64,000 nt of DNA from Muribaculaceae bacterium (GCA_017621845.1 JAGASI010000011.1:62001-126000), one strand, 5' to 3'; counted from the stretch's first letter, positions 52,811 to 60,697 are shown. A program made the numbers and translations. Notes: a model not told the origin generated them from the letters alone.

Positions 52811-53078
52811 GTGGACTGCTGAAACAAGCGGTAAGTGGCGGGGCGGTCGTAAAAAGTCCTTATCCGGCAACTGCGAAAAAGAACACGGAGGAACGGCAAT
52901 AAGTCTCCGATGTGGCATCAGCGAAGCCGTTGCCAATCCTCGGAGGCGTTGCCGGTTCTCGGTGTTCCGCAGTTACCCGTAGGCGCGATGCGGTCAAAAG
53001 GTGTCAGTGCCTGCACCGTCACCTTTTGACGGCATAACCGCCGTAAACAATGCAGACAGCCCAGCCTCTTGCCGCTTT
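52811..53078. repeat. Structured direct repeat R2 (right of the czc cassette)
   Basis: Second copy of the R1 element, same orientation. It lacks the 76-bp insert of R1 but carries its own palindrome, GTCAAAAGGTG (52993-53003) pairing with CACCTTTTGAC (53020-53030), at a different point. The core hairpin around TGGCATCAGCGAAGCCGTTGCCA is preserved. Confidence 0.75.
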
Positions 53079-53094
53079 CGCAATGTAATTGATT

Positions 53095-53371
53095 TAACTG
53101 TATTTACTGTTGAATTTACTGTTGGATTTACAGTTGAGTTCTCGTTCTACCCTCATTTCTACCCTCATTTCTACCCTCATTTTACCTTCATCTGAGTCAA
53201 AGAAACTTTTTTAGCGACATTTTCAGCGACATTTTACCGACACCTTTACCGACATTTTTACCGACATCAACTTTCGCTTTTCTCAGCATATCTTATGTTG
53301 GATGCTTTACCACCATTTTTAGCACCATTTTTAGCACCGTTTTAGCACCATTTTAGCACCATTTTTAATCC
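53095..53371. repeat. Four consecutive arrays of ~12-bp repeats
   Basis: (i) ATTTACTGTTGA x3 (53095-53140); (ii) TTCTACCCTCAT x3-4 (53144-53192); (iii) TTTACCGACATT-type x5 (53209-53272); (iv) TTTTAGCACCAT x5 (53305-53371). On the minus strand (ii)-(iv) share the frame AAAATGnnGnTA. Units vary from 11 to 13 bp, so open frames are broken, but each array still reads as tetrapeptide repeats in some frame (NGAK, NVGK, MRVE, TVNS). Confidence 0.8.
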
Positions 53372-53429
53372 CAAAGGCATAGACTGGAAATCTGTTCTCT
53401 CAATTAGAAGACGACACATACTTATACTT

Positions 53430-53460
53430 ATAGTCCCGACTCGTGATGAATCGGGACTAT
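53430..53460. terminator. Hairpin downstream of the DUF1016 gene
   Basis: ATAGTCCCGA (53430-53439) and TCGGGACTAT (53451-53460) form a perfect 10-bp stem with an 11-nt loop. No U-run follows on the minus strand, so termination strength is uncertain. Confidence 0.55.
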
Positions 53461-53493
53461 CAAATTCTTAAATATAGGCTGGAGGGGAAAATA

Positions 53494-54639
53494 TCACACC
53501 TCGTCATTCTCCGATAATTGCTCCAGTGTTGATTCTATCTGCTCGATAGATGGTAGAGAACTCTTTATCTCTTTGGGAATGAGTTTGGACAACTCATACT
53601 GAGATATTCCAAGAGGAAGATTGTATGCCTCCAATGAATACTGAGCCTCGATATTGTCTTTGTCCTTGCAAATCAACAATCCGATGGTGGGATTGTCGTA
53701 TTCAGTCTTCAGCTGATGATTGACTGCCGTAACATACAGACCTAACTGTCCGAGATGGGATGCCTCGAATGAGCCGGTCTTCAATTCCACGCAGCAATAG
53801 GCGTGTATGCGGGTGTTGTAAAACAGAAGGTCGATGAAGATTTCTTTTTCTCCTACCTGTAGTCGATACTGTCTACCCATATAGGCGAATCCGGTGCCCA
53901 ACTCCACAAGGAATTTCGTCACGTTGGCTACAAGAGCGTCTTCAAGTTCCCGCTCGTTGTATTCCTCCGTCATCGCCAGAAAGTTGAACACGTATGGGTC
54001 TTTGGTGGTCTGCTGGGCAAGATCACTTTGTGGTGCCGGAAGAGTTTTGCTGAAATTGGTGAGGGCTTTCGCCTGACGCTCGTACAGGTCAGTTCCGAGG
54101 AAATTCAGCAACACATCACGTCCCCAGCTATTCTCAATGACTTTGCGGACAAAGAAGAGAGCCTTTTTCGCGTCCCCTTTGCATTTGTCTATGATACGCT
54201 GTTGATGAAACCACGGAATTGAGCATATCTCTTTAAGCAAATCGCCCGCATCATGCGGATGCTTTGTATAGTTGGAATCTTCTACGCCTCGTAGAAGATT
54301 CGTAGTATTAGAATCTTCTACACCCTGTAGAAGATTTTCAATGTGCTGAGAATAAAGCTTGTAGAAGCGATACATATACCGTATGTTACCTTCTGAAAAG
54401 CCTTTCTCTCCGGGCATTTCAGACCTCATATCATGGCTCAATGTCTCATAAAATCTGGAGCCGTATGTGTTGGCATACTGTTTGTCTTCTATATCGCGCC
54501 CCACGCTCCAATAGTATTCCAACAATGTGCGGTTGGCATCTACGGATGCTTTAAGACGGGCGGAAAGGTACCGTTGCTTGAGTTCCTTAACCCAGCTACG
54601 GTACTCTTTATTCTGAGAGAGCGTCAAATCCTGTGTCAT
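53494..54639 (-). CDS. DUF1016/YhcG-type PD-(D/E)XK nuclease-domain protein
   Basis: A 381-residue protein. The N-terminal DUF1016_N has RTLLEYYWSVGRDIEDKQ, YGSRFYETLSHDMRSEMPGEKGFSEGNIRYMYRFY and PWFHQQRI. The C-terminal PD-(D/E)XK-like domain has ELGTGFAYMGRQYRLQVGEKEIFIDLLFYNTRIHAYCCVELKTG, where the Asp in FIDLLFY and the ELK are the catalytic candidates. Such proteins are often near type I restriction genes or integrases and may process recombination intermediates. An internal 12-residue duplication (LLQGVEDSN / LLRGVEDSN) sits between the domains. It lies 48 nt downstream of the integrase. Confidence 0.82.
   Translation of the reverse strand: MTQDLTLSQNKEYRSWVKELKQRYLSARLKASVDANRTLLEYYWSVGRDIEDKQYANTYGSRFYETLSHDMRSEMPGEKGFSEGNIRYMYRFYKLYSQHIENLLQGVEDSNTTNLLRGVEDSNYTKHPHDAGDLLKEICSIPWFHQQRIIDKCKGDAKKALFFVRKVIENSWGRDVLLNFLGTDLYERQAKALTNFSKTLPAPQSDLAQQTTKDPYVFNFLAMTEEYNERELEDALVANVTKFLVELGTGFAYMGRQYRLQVGEKEIFIDLLFYNTRIHAYCCVELKTGSFEASHLGQLGLYVTAVNHQLKTEYDNPTIGLLICKDKDNIEAQYSLEAYNLPLGISQYELSKLIPKEIKSSLPSIEQIESTLEQLSENDEV
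54275..54337. repeat. Pair of coding hairpins with 36-bp period
   Basis: GAATCTTCTACG-CCT-CGTAGAAGATTC (54275-54301) and GAATCTTCTACA-CCC-TGTAGAAGATTT (54311-54337) are two near-identical palindromes. They are spaced by exactly 36 bp, so the frame of the DUF1016 gene is kept. Confidence 0.75.
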
Positions 54640-54687
54640 AATACAAAATTACGCATTTTTCTTCGATTATCAGTAAATCCCAATGGT

Positions 54688-56040
54688 TTAATCAAGTAGA
54701 TCAACAAGTTCTTTCTTCATGTCCTCGTCGATGTCGCGGTACCGGGCGAAGGCTTTGCTGCCTTCCTTATGACCGCTGAGGGAGCCGACAAGATTGGGGT
54801 CTTTGACTTTCTTGTAGAGATTGCCGATAAAGGTACGTCGGGCGAGGTGGCTGCTTGCGATTTCGTTGAGGGGGCGTTTCTCCTCCGCGCCTGTTGTCGG
54901 GTTGAGGACTGTCACCATGCGGTCCACTCCACATACAGTGAAAAACTTCTTGATTGCCACGTTGTATTTCTGCGAACTGATGAACGGGAACAGTTTCCCT
55001 TTCAAATCATCGCGCCCGGCATATTTATCTACCAGAGCCTTCGCACGTGCATTGAGCGGAACGCGGACGACCTGAGGACGTTCTCCTTTGGTCTTTTGTG
55101 GCATATATTCTATGGCTCCGTTGATTATGCTTGCCGGAGTCATAGCCATGAGGTCGGACACACGGCAACCGATAAGACACTGAAAGATGAAGATGTCGCG
55201 CTGAGCCTCCAGTGATGGATTAGCCGAAAGGTCATAGTCGGCAATCTTGTCGCGCTCTTCAAGAGAGATGTAGTAGGGAGTGCCGTACACTTCCGTTGTC
55301 GTTCCGTTATATTTGGCAAACGGATCGTTGGTCGTCAATTCCTGGTCTCTGCACCAGCGATAGAACGCTCTCATCAATCCGAAGAGGCCGACGATGGTAT
55401 TGTCTCCCTTGGGATGGGGTTTCGGCTTCTTACGCTGGGAGTGGGTGTCAGCCGGAACAGCCTCATAAATCTTCGGATATTTCTTGTAGAACTTGTGTTC
55501 ATTGCGGAGGAAATTCTCAAAGTCGTTCACGTCATCGACAGTGAAGTCATCGAGTTTGATTTTATACCGACGGTTGCCGTTGGCGCGGACGTAGAGTTCA
55601 TATCGCATCAACGCACGTTTGAGAACGCGCAGATGCTTGATTCTCCATTCCGAGATATTCTTCTTTGTGATGTAGTCCTCGAAGATGTCGAAGAAGGTGA
55701 CTTCTGGAGCAATAGGTGTATCCTCTACGGGGGGATTGAGGAACAAGTCCAGCTGAGTGAGAAGAAAGTCCTTCGTCACTTTATTAAGCGGGGTGTCCTC
55801 ACAGATACGAATGAGGAACTTCTCAATTTCATCAAGACGATCCTGAACATCGCGGACTTCCTTCTTCAATTCCGGATCACGCGGATTAGAGAATTTGTTA
55901 TCCTTGAACAGCTCTTTCTTGATGAAGAGACCGCTCTTGATACGGTGTGATACACTATGGGAAACGGACACTCGGAGCATGATTTCAGCCCTGCCCGAAG
56001 GATTTGTCTTCGCCGATAAAGCGCGTTTAATTGTCGCCAT
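54688..56040 (-). CDS. Tyrosine recombinase (integrase) with arm-binding domain
   Basis: A 450-residue protein. The N-terminal arm/SAM-like part (AKTNPSGRAEIMLRVSV, then core-binding EVTFFDIFEDYITKKNISEWRIKHLRVL) is followed by the catalytic domain: Arg in CLIGCRVSDLM, SSHLARRTFIGNLYKK (H-x2-R), LSGHKEGSKAFARYRDID (His, then Tyr nucleophile). All catalytic positions are present. It cuts and joins att sites for insertion or excision. It stands at the right end of the ICE cargo, next to prophage genes, so it most likely belongs to the ICE; ownership by the prophage cannot be excluded. Confidence 0.9.
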   Translation of the reverse strand: MATIKRALSAKTNPSGRAEIMLRVSVSHSVSHRIKSGLFIKKELFKDNKFSNPRDPELKKEVRDVQDRLDEIEKFLIRICEDTPLNKVTKDFLLTQLDLFLNPPVEDTPIAPEVTFFDIFEDYITKKNISEWRIKHLRVLKRALMRYELYVRANGNRRYKIKLDDFTVDDVNDFENFLRNEHKFYKKYPKIYEAVPADTHSQRKKPKPHPKGDNTIVGLFGLMRAFYRWCRDQELTTNDPFAKYNGTTTEVYGTPYYISLEERDKIADYDLSANPSLEAQRDIFIFQCLIGCRVSDLMAMTPASIINGAIEYMPQKTKGERPQVVRVPLNARAKALVDKYAGRDDLKGKLFPFISSQKYNVAIKKFFTVCGVDRMVTVLNPTTGAEEKRPLNEIASSHLARRTFIGNLYKKVKDPNLVGSLSGHKEGSKAFARYRDIDEDMKKELVDLLD

Positions 56041-56103
56041 TGGAGAGTTTCGTTTAAATTCAACTTAGTTTACTTACTTGATATTTAGGCTCTAAAGCCA
56101 CTA

Positions 56104-56131
56104 CAAAGATACAACAATTTTTGTCAGCAAA
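56104..56131 (-). promoter_or_regulatory. Promoter of the integrase gene
   Basis: Minus strand TTTG, 16 nt, then TATCTTTG (TAnnTTTG). It lies 64 nt upstream of the ATG. The leader contains the TTACTTACTTGATA tract. Confidence 0.45.
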
Positions 56132-56306
56132 TTGTCAGCGAAGGTTGAATTTTAACAAATCGAGTTCGAGTCTGATTGAAATTTGAACCAATTCAATTTA
56201 GTTTAATTCAGTTGAAATACAGCATTTTACGCAAATATAGACATTCACTTAAAAATGAGCACTATTCAATACGGTTCATAGTTAATGCTCCTGTTCTGGG
56301 CACTTT

Positions 56307-56341
56307 AAACCCTCTTTAACTCATTGAGTTTTAGAGGGTTT
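56307..56341. terminator. Long hairpin at the prophage edge
   Basis: AAACCCTCT (56307-56315) pairs with AGAGGGTTT (56333-56341), and inside it AACTCA pairs with TGAGTT. It is flanked by TATTATTTT on the right and lies 104 nt beyond the end of the last minus-strand phage gene, so it is a candidate terminator for the phage late operon. Confidence 0.6.
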
Positions 56342-56445
56342 ATTATTTTCACAAAGCACTCACAAAGCACTTTTCGCGCATATATACGAAACGCGCCTAA
56401 CCTCTCGGCCGGGCGCGTCCCTCATGTTCACTTATTACGGATTGG

Positions 56446-56970
56446 TTAGAACTTTCGTTTTAGATACAGGAAAAGTAACCACATCAGCGCGGCGATACAT
56501 ACCCCCAGCCCTAACCGGGCTAAGGCTGTTTCGTACCACTTTTGCGCCGGGGCCTTTTCCTCGGTGCGTTTCTCCTGCTTAGTTTGGTCGGCTTTCACGC
56601 CGTTAAGCTGCTCACGGTGTCCGGTGGTTTCCTTGACTTCATGGGCTACGCCTTTGTCCTGCGCGATACTTCCTTTGCGCCGTCCTTTGATATTCTTTAC
56701 GCCCTCAAAGGTTATGTTACCTGCGCTGTCGATACTTACTTTACCGCCGCCCTCGACAAACTCGATAAGCCCGACACCCTCATAGGTAGCTGCGGTTTTG
56801 GTGGTGTCGGTATCGTTCTGTGTGCGGCCGGTGGTGTCGGCTACGATTTTGGTAGTGTCGGCATACGACAGGGTGCTATTTTGGTCGGTAGCCGTTACAG
56901 CCTTTTGCGTCCGGCATGACAGTATGCAGGTCGCCGCGCCTACGGCGATTATGAGCGTTAACCGTTTCAT
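56446..56970 (-). CDS. Phage lysis-cassette lipoprotein with C-terminal membrane anchor (spanin-like)
   Basis: The 174-residue protein has a signal peptide with lipobox ILSC (about residue 19), a Thr/Asp-rich periplasmic part and a charged helix. A C-terminal membrane helix (LARLGLGVCIAALMWLLFLYL) ends in KRKF. With both an outer-membrane lipid anchor and an inner-membrane helix it has the plan of a unimolecular spanin, which fuses the two membranes at lysis. It directly follows the endolysin gene (4-nt overlap) and is the last gene of the phage run. Confidence 0.6.
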   Translation of the reverse strand: MKRLTLIIAVGAATCILSCRTQKAVTATDQNSTLSYADTTKIVADTTGRTQNDTDTTKTAATYEGVGLIEFVEGGGKVSIDSAGNITFEGVKNIKGRRKGSIAQDKGVAHEVKETTGHREQLNGVKADQTKQEKRTEEKAPAQKWYETALARLGLGVCIAALMWLLFLYLKRKF

Positions 56971-57542
56971 GGTCGGAAAGTGATAGCGTTAAGGCGGCGC
57001 AGCCATCCGCGTTTATACTTGTTGTTAACCGGGCGGCTGGCGCAAATGCGGTCGATATACGCTTTGCGCTCTGCCATTATCCGGGCAAAGAATTGCGCCG
57101 GGTTCTGTCGGTTGACCGCCGCCAGCGTCTTAGATCCTACTATGCCGTCAACGGTAACGCCTAATACCTGCTGGGGTATGGTGATACCATATTTGCCGGA
57201 AGCCCAAACCCAATCTACCAATATTTCGGCGATAGACTGGTTAGCGATTTCGTCGGCTCTCCATCTATCCCAAAACATGGTTTTGAGTATGTCGAGCCAC
57301 TGGGCGTATGTCATGCCGCGCAGTGGCTCTGTTGTGGGGCATGGATAACCTTTTTTGCGGCAGTATTCCGTATAGGTAGCCAGCGTAACGCCTACCATAG
57401 TCGCACCGCCTAAATCGTCGGGATCGTTTGCGTACCCGGTTGTCCGGGCTTTTTCAAAAAGCCTTTCGCCTGTCAGTCCAGCCGGGGTTACTCCGGCCTC
57501 AAACTGAATAATAAAAGGCACTAATTTTTCTACATTTGCCAT
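56967..57542 (-). CDS. GH108-type endolysin (N-acetylmuramidase)
   Basis: The 191-residue protein is started at ATG 57540-57542; the upstream frame overlaps the previous gene. It reads FIIQFEAGVTP (the Glu-containing motif, E-(G/A)-G), DPDDLGGATMVGVTLATY and WLDILKTMFWDRWRADEI. A peptidoglycan-binding-3-like C-terminal half contains VTVDGIVGSKTLAAVNR. This is the GH108 plus PG_binding_3 layout of phage endolysins. It cleaves the murein glycan at the end of infection. There is no signal peptide, so a holin is needed. Confidence 0.82.
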   Translation of the reverse strand: MANVEKLVPFIIQFEAGVTPAGLTGERLFEKARTTGYANDPDDLGGATMVGVTLATYTEYCRKKGYPCPTTEPLRGMTYAQWLDILKTMFWDRWRADEIANQSIAEILVDWVWASGKYGITIPQQVLGVTVDGIVGSKTLAAVNRQNPAQFFARIMAERKAYIDRICASRPVNNKYKRGWLRRLNAITFRP

Positions 57543-57562
57543 ACTGTAAAAATTTACAGGGG

Positions 57563-57913
57563 TTAATAATCGCTTGGTGGTATTCTGTCCGTACAGCCTC
57601 GTTTTTGGCATTTCTTTACCTCCGCTTCGGCTAATTTCAACTCGACTTCGTGGCGGCGGTGTACTTCCTCCAGCCGGGCGTTTTGCTCGGCGCGTAGTTC
57701 CTCATAAATGCGGTCTATCTTTGCGTCGCGCTCCGCTAATCGTTTCTCCAGCCAGTCAACTTGTCGGCGGTCGTTCTCGTTCTCCGTGGCTTCTACGTCG
57801 GCTATGTCGTGGCGGTCTTGAACTTTGCGCCCTCGCCACCATTTAACCAGCTCGATAAAACCCTGTATGCCGCCGATACCGCCTATTATGGTTAATACGT
57901 CTGCTGTTTCCAT
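57563..57913 (-). CDS. Small phage protein: one hydrophobic helix plus coiled coil (holin-like)
   Basis: The 116-residue protein has an N-terminal hydrophobic helix (VLTIIGGIGGIQGFIELVKWW) followed by a long charged coiled coil (NDRRQVDWLEKRLAERDAKIDRIYEEL) and a C-terminal Cys pair. Position immediately before the endolysin gene suggests a holin or lysis regulator, though a single helix is unusual for a classic holin. Confidence 0.55.
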   Translation of the reverse strand: METADVLTIIGGIGGIQGFIELVKWWRGRKVQDRHDIADVEATENENDRRQVDWLEKRLAERDAKIDRIYEELRAEQNARLEEVHRRHEVELKLAEAEVKKCQKRGCTDRIPPSDY

Positions 57914-57915
57914 TG

Positions 57916-58032
57916 CTATGTTAGATATAATTCTAAGGTTACTTGGTTGTCTTTGCTCTCGACTATTACGGTGTACTGGGTCATAAGTAGCCGTAACACT
58001 TCCATATTTAGCGCGTCAGTGCGTAGCACCAT
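57916..58032 (-). CDS. Possible 38-aa phage peptide overlapping avd
   Basis: ATG at 58030-58032 lies inside the end of the Avd-like gene. The frame encodes MVLRTDALNMEVLRLLMTQY and continues to a TAG at 57916-57918, 2 nt before the next ATG. Tight packing on both sides suggests translation. No homology is recognised. Confidence 0.35.
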   Translation of the reverse strand: MVLRTDALNMEVLRLLMTQYTVIVESKDNQVTLELYLT

Positions 58033-58337
58033 GACCGGGCGTGCCGCCCCATGCCTTTAATCCATTTTCTTTCACCGGCTATACGCAGTAAGGTTTTTAG
58101 CGTTTCAAACTTCACTTGGAAATTTACCAAATACTGTATGCGCGTTTCTCGGTCGCGGTTCATATATGCCGCCGCGATTTCCTGTATAATCTCGGTAGCT
58201 AAGTCGTGCATCTTTGAGCCGATAGTATATTTGTAGCTGCGCGGAAAGTTCGGCGTAATGTCGAGAATTTCGTCTAACAGGGCGCGTGCGTCCAAATATA
58301 TGCGAGTATTTGATACTAATTTTAGTTTGTTTGCCAT
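58008..58337 (-). CDS. avd: Avd-like four-helix-bundle protein (DGR accessory)
   Basis: The 109-residue protein is started at ATG 58335-58337. It is all-helical and basic: TRIYLDARALLDEILDITPNFPRSYKYTIGSKM, then LATEIIQEIAAAYMNRDRETRIQYLVNFQVKFETLKTLLRIAGERKW. This is the bAvd/S23-like family as I know it. Avd binds the reverse transcriptase and template RNA of diversity-generating retroelements and is required for mutagenic retrohoming. It lies 66 nt downstream of a C-type-lectin variable protein, which is the expected DGR order. No reverse transcriptase follows. Confidence 0.72.
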   Translation of the reverse strand: MANKLKLVSNTRIYLDARALLDEILDITPNFPRSYKYTIGSKMHDLATEIIQEIAAAYMNRDRETRIQYLVNFQVKFETLKTLLRIAGERKWIKGMGRHARSWCYALTR

Positions 58338-58403
58338 TATCTTAGTTGCGTTAATATGGTGCGGCTTTCGCCGCACCAAAGGTTAAAGATTGACTACTAA
58401 CGG

Positions 58404-59189
58404 TTAGCTAATAAATGCTGAAACCGGGCGCACCCTGCGCTTGCCGCTGGCCTTAGGGTACCAGCCGTCGAGGTAGCCGTTGCTGAGGTCCAGATACCAT
58501 GCGCCCGCCGCGCTGGACTCTGTACTTGTCCAGTACCAGTTTTCGAGCAACTGGGTAGCACCCGATATGAGGCTAAGACAGTAATTAATCTTAGTCATGT
58601 TGGCGTAGATCATCATCATCTCGCCTACCGACGGAAGCCACCATTTGCCGGCGGTCAGCCCTTTGCCGTTAGCGTTCACACGGCTGTAGAGGTTGCAAAA
58701 TCCGGGGGCGTATGCGGCGGTATTGGTGACGGCCGCCGACGTGCTTTTAGATATGATCGACGCGGTGTTTGCCTTACCGTTCCAGTCGTTCATAGCCGTT
58801 ACACGGTCGCTGGTCGTAGTCGCGCCGCCGCTTACGGCTGCGGAACTCCATAGCAAACCTGCGCTGTCGGCTTCGGTGGGTGCCACTACCAGCACTTTGC
58901 CGCCCTCGACGACTACCACACCGTCGGCGGTCTCTCCGGCGTTCTGTAGGCTCGTCCACTTGTGGGGCTTTACCATAAGTGGGTAATCATCGCTTTTGCG
59001 GTGGTACATGATAAACACGCCGTCCATCATGCCGTTAAGGTTGAGGCCGCCCAGTAAAGCGGCTTTGAGGTTCGCTAAGTCGATTAGCGTTACTTTACCG
59101 TTTGCGTCAACTTTCGCAAACTTTTCGCCAGCCGCTACCGTGGTGGTAGTGGTTTGTGCGCTTAGTTTTTTGGTCTTTTTTACTGCCAT
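58404..59189 (-). CDS. C-type-lectin-fold variable protein (DGR target, tail-tip type)
   Basis: A 261-residue protein. The N-terminal about 100 residues are a short attachment region. The C-terminal domain carries the formylglycine-like/CLec signature of Bacteroides DGR targets: GFCNLYSRVNANGKGLTAGKWWLPSVGEMM, then NWYWTSTESS, AWYLDL and RRVRPVSAF. In phages such proteins are receptor-binding tips varied by reverse-transcription mutagenesis. The Avd-like gene follows on the same strand. The variable repeat should cover the last 47 codons. Confidence 0.75.
   Translation of the reverse strand: MAVKKTKKLSAQTTTTTVAAGEKFAKVDANGKVTLIDLANLKAALLGGLNLNGMMDGVFIMYHRKSDDYPLMVKPHKWTSLQNAGETADGVVVVEGGKVLVVAPTEADSAGLLWSSAAVSGGATTTSDRVTAMNDWNGKANTASIISKSTSAAVTNTAAYAPGFCNLYSRVNANGKGLTAGKWWLPSVGEMMMIYANMTKINYCLSLISGATQLLENWYWTSTESSAAGAWYLDLSNGYLDGWYPKASGKRRVRPVSAFIS
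58407..58547 (-). other. Candidate DGR variable repeat (VR)
   Basis: This is the stretch coding for the last 47 residues of the lectin-fold protein, from LENWYWTSTE to SAFIS. In known DGRs the VR covers exactly this part. No second (template) copy was seen in the window. Confidence 0.5.
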
Positions 59190-59203
59190 AGTTTTTTTAG
59201 TTA

Positions 59204-60697
59204 TTATATGGTTACACCATCATTCATTTCGGAAAGTAGCCAGTATGTAAATGCACTATCGGGCTGGCGTATTCCGATAAGCTCTATGTATTTGCCGCCA
59301 TTATATCCGCAGCCCGATAATGTTACATTTGCATTTACAGCCGCCATTTCAGATAATGATTTTGAAATATATACCTTAGTGGAAGCTGGCTTTAGCACCA
59401 AATTTCCGGGCGTAGTTCGGCTTCGTAGGGAATTTAACACCCTCATGCTCCGGGCTGTTCCGGCTGGTAATTCGGGTAATATTATGCCCCCTGCTTGTAC
59501 GCATATAGAGCCGTTAGCCAAAGTCGGAGTATCTTCGTAATGTAGGCCAGTACTTAGTTTGAGGTTTAGATACTCGGCGGTTATGTCGCCCGACACTTTG
59601 ATGTTTTCAAACGTGCCAGTTTTGCAGGTGACGTTACCGCCTTTTGCTTGGAAAAGGATATTACCGGCTGCGTCCCTCATGTCGATAGCCTCGACACCCA
59701 AATTTTTAACCAGCGCATAGGTCGCTAATAAAATCTTGGTTGCAACCAGTTCGATTTTATCGCCCAGCCGCCAGTAGCCGTTAGACTGGTCGGCGGTGCT
59801 TCCGGGGTAGTTACTGCTGTTTTTGGTATGGCTCTTAATACAGCTATAATAATTATTGCCGTATAATACTACGTCTTTCCACGCCTCGCCCTCTGCGCCG
59901 CATTGGAAACCGTAGCCGGTAGCGCAGTCGCTCCATGCTTGGGGGCCGCGAAGCGTAGGGCCTCGATCACCCTGCGCCCCGGTCTGCCCCTCACGGTTAA
60001 TCACCAATGCGGCAGACGCTACAACTTTATTATTTACGATGTATTCAAACCATACAGCTTGATAGATAGTAATGCCAGCCGCCTTTACGCCTGTGGCCGA
60101 TACATTAGAGGTAGTACCGTCGGCTTTTGTAAAATACAGCCTCATACCTCCGTCTTTTGCTTCGGAAGTAATGCCGCCCACATTCTTATACGCTTTGGCA
60201 TTTATTTCATCGCTTTCACAAACCACCAGTCCGGCGGCTGTAATTGCTACTGAACTGGGCGATAGTATAATAGAATAACTAACGCCATCCTTACCTGGTT
60301 GGCCTTCCTCGCCGTCGGGTACGATCGGCACAGTTACGGTGTCGATTAATACGCTACCTTGATATAGGTAAAATTCGACAGCGTAATAATCGGTGTTTGT
60401 GGGTATGCTCACGGCGGCGGTATATGACGTTATTGTAGGGGCTACACCTGTCCTTTTGAGCGCGTAGGATATTGTTAGCCCCACACTCGACGGCGTGGCT
60501 ATGGTCGTCGGGCTATCCTCACCAACTTGCTTAACCAGTCGCACCGATACACTGCTGGGTGTTGGCGTTCCGTCGCCGCTTTCGATGTTTTTCATTGACA
60601 CCGACGACACCGACGGAATTAGCCAATAACGCACCGCGTCATCACCCTTTAGACCCTTGCGGATAAATTTAACTACTCTTGTTACTTTTATGCCCAT
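59204..60697 (-). CDS. Phage tail-fibre-type protein with short collagen-like segments
   Basis: The 497-residue protein begins KVTRVVKFIRKGLKGDDAVRYW, similar in plan to the start of the next protein upstream (TRTIKFISKAGTYS). There are two collagen-like pieces, GEEGQPGKDG (about residue 135) and GQTGAQGDRG (about 240). Then come a carbohydrate-binding-like YYSCIKSHTKNSSNYPG...YWRLGD (about 285-315) and a helical-to-beta tail (VATKILLATYALVKNLGVEAIDM). This is typical of Bacteroides phage tail fibre or adaptor proteins. It lies 14 nt upstream of the lectin-fold gene, so the two probably assemble. Confidence 0.65.
   Translation of the reverse strand: MGIKVTRVVKFIRKGLKGDDAVRYWLIPSVSSVSMKNIESGDGTPTPSSVSVRLVKQVGEDSPTTIATPSSVGLTISYALKRTGVAPTITSYTAAVSIPTNTDYYAVEFYLYQGSVLIDTVTVPIVPDGEEGQPGKDGVSYSIILSPSSVAITAAGLVVCESDEINAKAYKNVGGITSEAKDGGMRLYFTKADGTTSNVSATGVKAAGITIYQAVWFEYIVNNKVVASAALVINREGQTGAQGDRGPTLRGPQAWSDCATGYGFQCGAEGEAWKDVVLYGNNYYSCIKSHTKNSSNYPGSTADQSNGYWRLGDKIELVATKILLATYALVKNLGVEAIDMRDAAGNILFQAKGGNVTCKTGTFENIKVSGDITAEYLNLKLSTGLHYEDTPTLANGSICVQAGGIILPELPAGTARSMRVLNSLRSRTTPGNLVLKPASTKVYISKSLSEMAAVNANVTLSGCGYNGGKYIELIGIRQPDSAFTYWLLSEMNDGVTI

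Larger units (their letters stand above)
52758..53493. other. 736-bp non-coding stretch: repeat R2, 12-bp arrays, hairpin
   Basis: No intact gene. In order it holds repeat R2 (52811-53078), four arrays of short repeats (53095-53371) and a hairpin (53430-53460) below the DUF1016 gene. Confidence 0.65.
56041..56445. other. 405-bp non-coding junction between ICE integrase and prophage
   Basis: AT-rich stretch with the integrase promoter, a near-duplicate TTGTCAGC motif (56120s and 56134-56141), repeated AATTCAATTTA/AATTCAGTT tracts (56190-56215) and a hairpin. An ICE end and a prophage end must both lie between the integrase and the spanin-like gene, most simply here, but no att core could be fixed. 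Confidence 0.5.

Noticed and set aside
53095..53371. CRISPR array
   Set aside because: Units are 11-13 bp and contiguous, without spacers, and no cas genes are present.
56155..56185. tRNA T-arm-like sequence (GTTCGAGTC) as an att site
   Set aside because: No acceptor or anticodon stem could be built around it, so it is a chance match.
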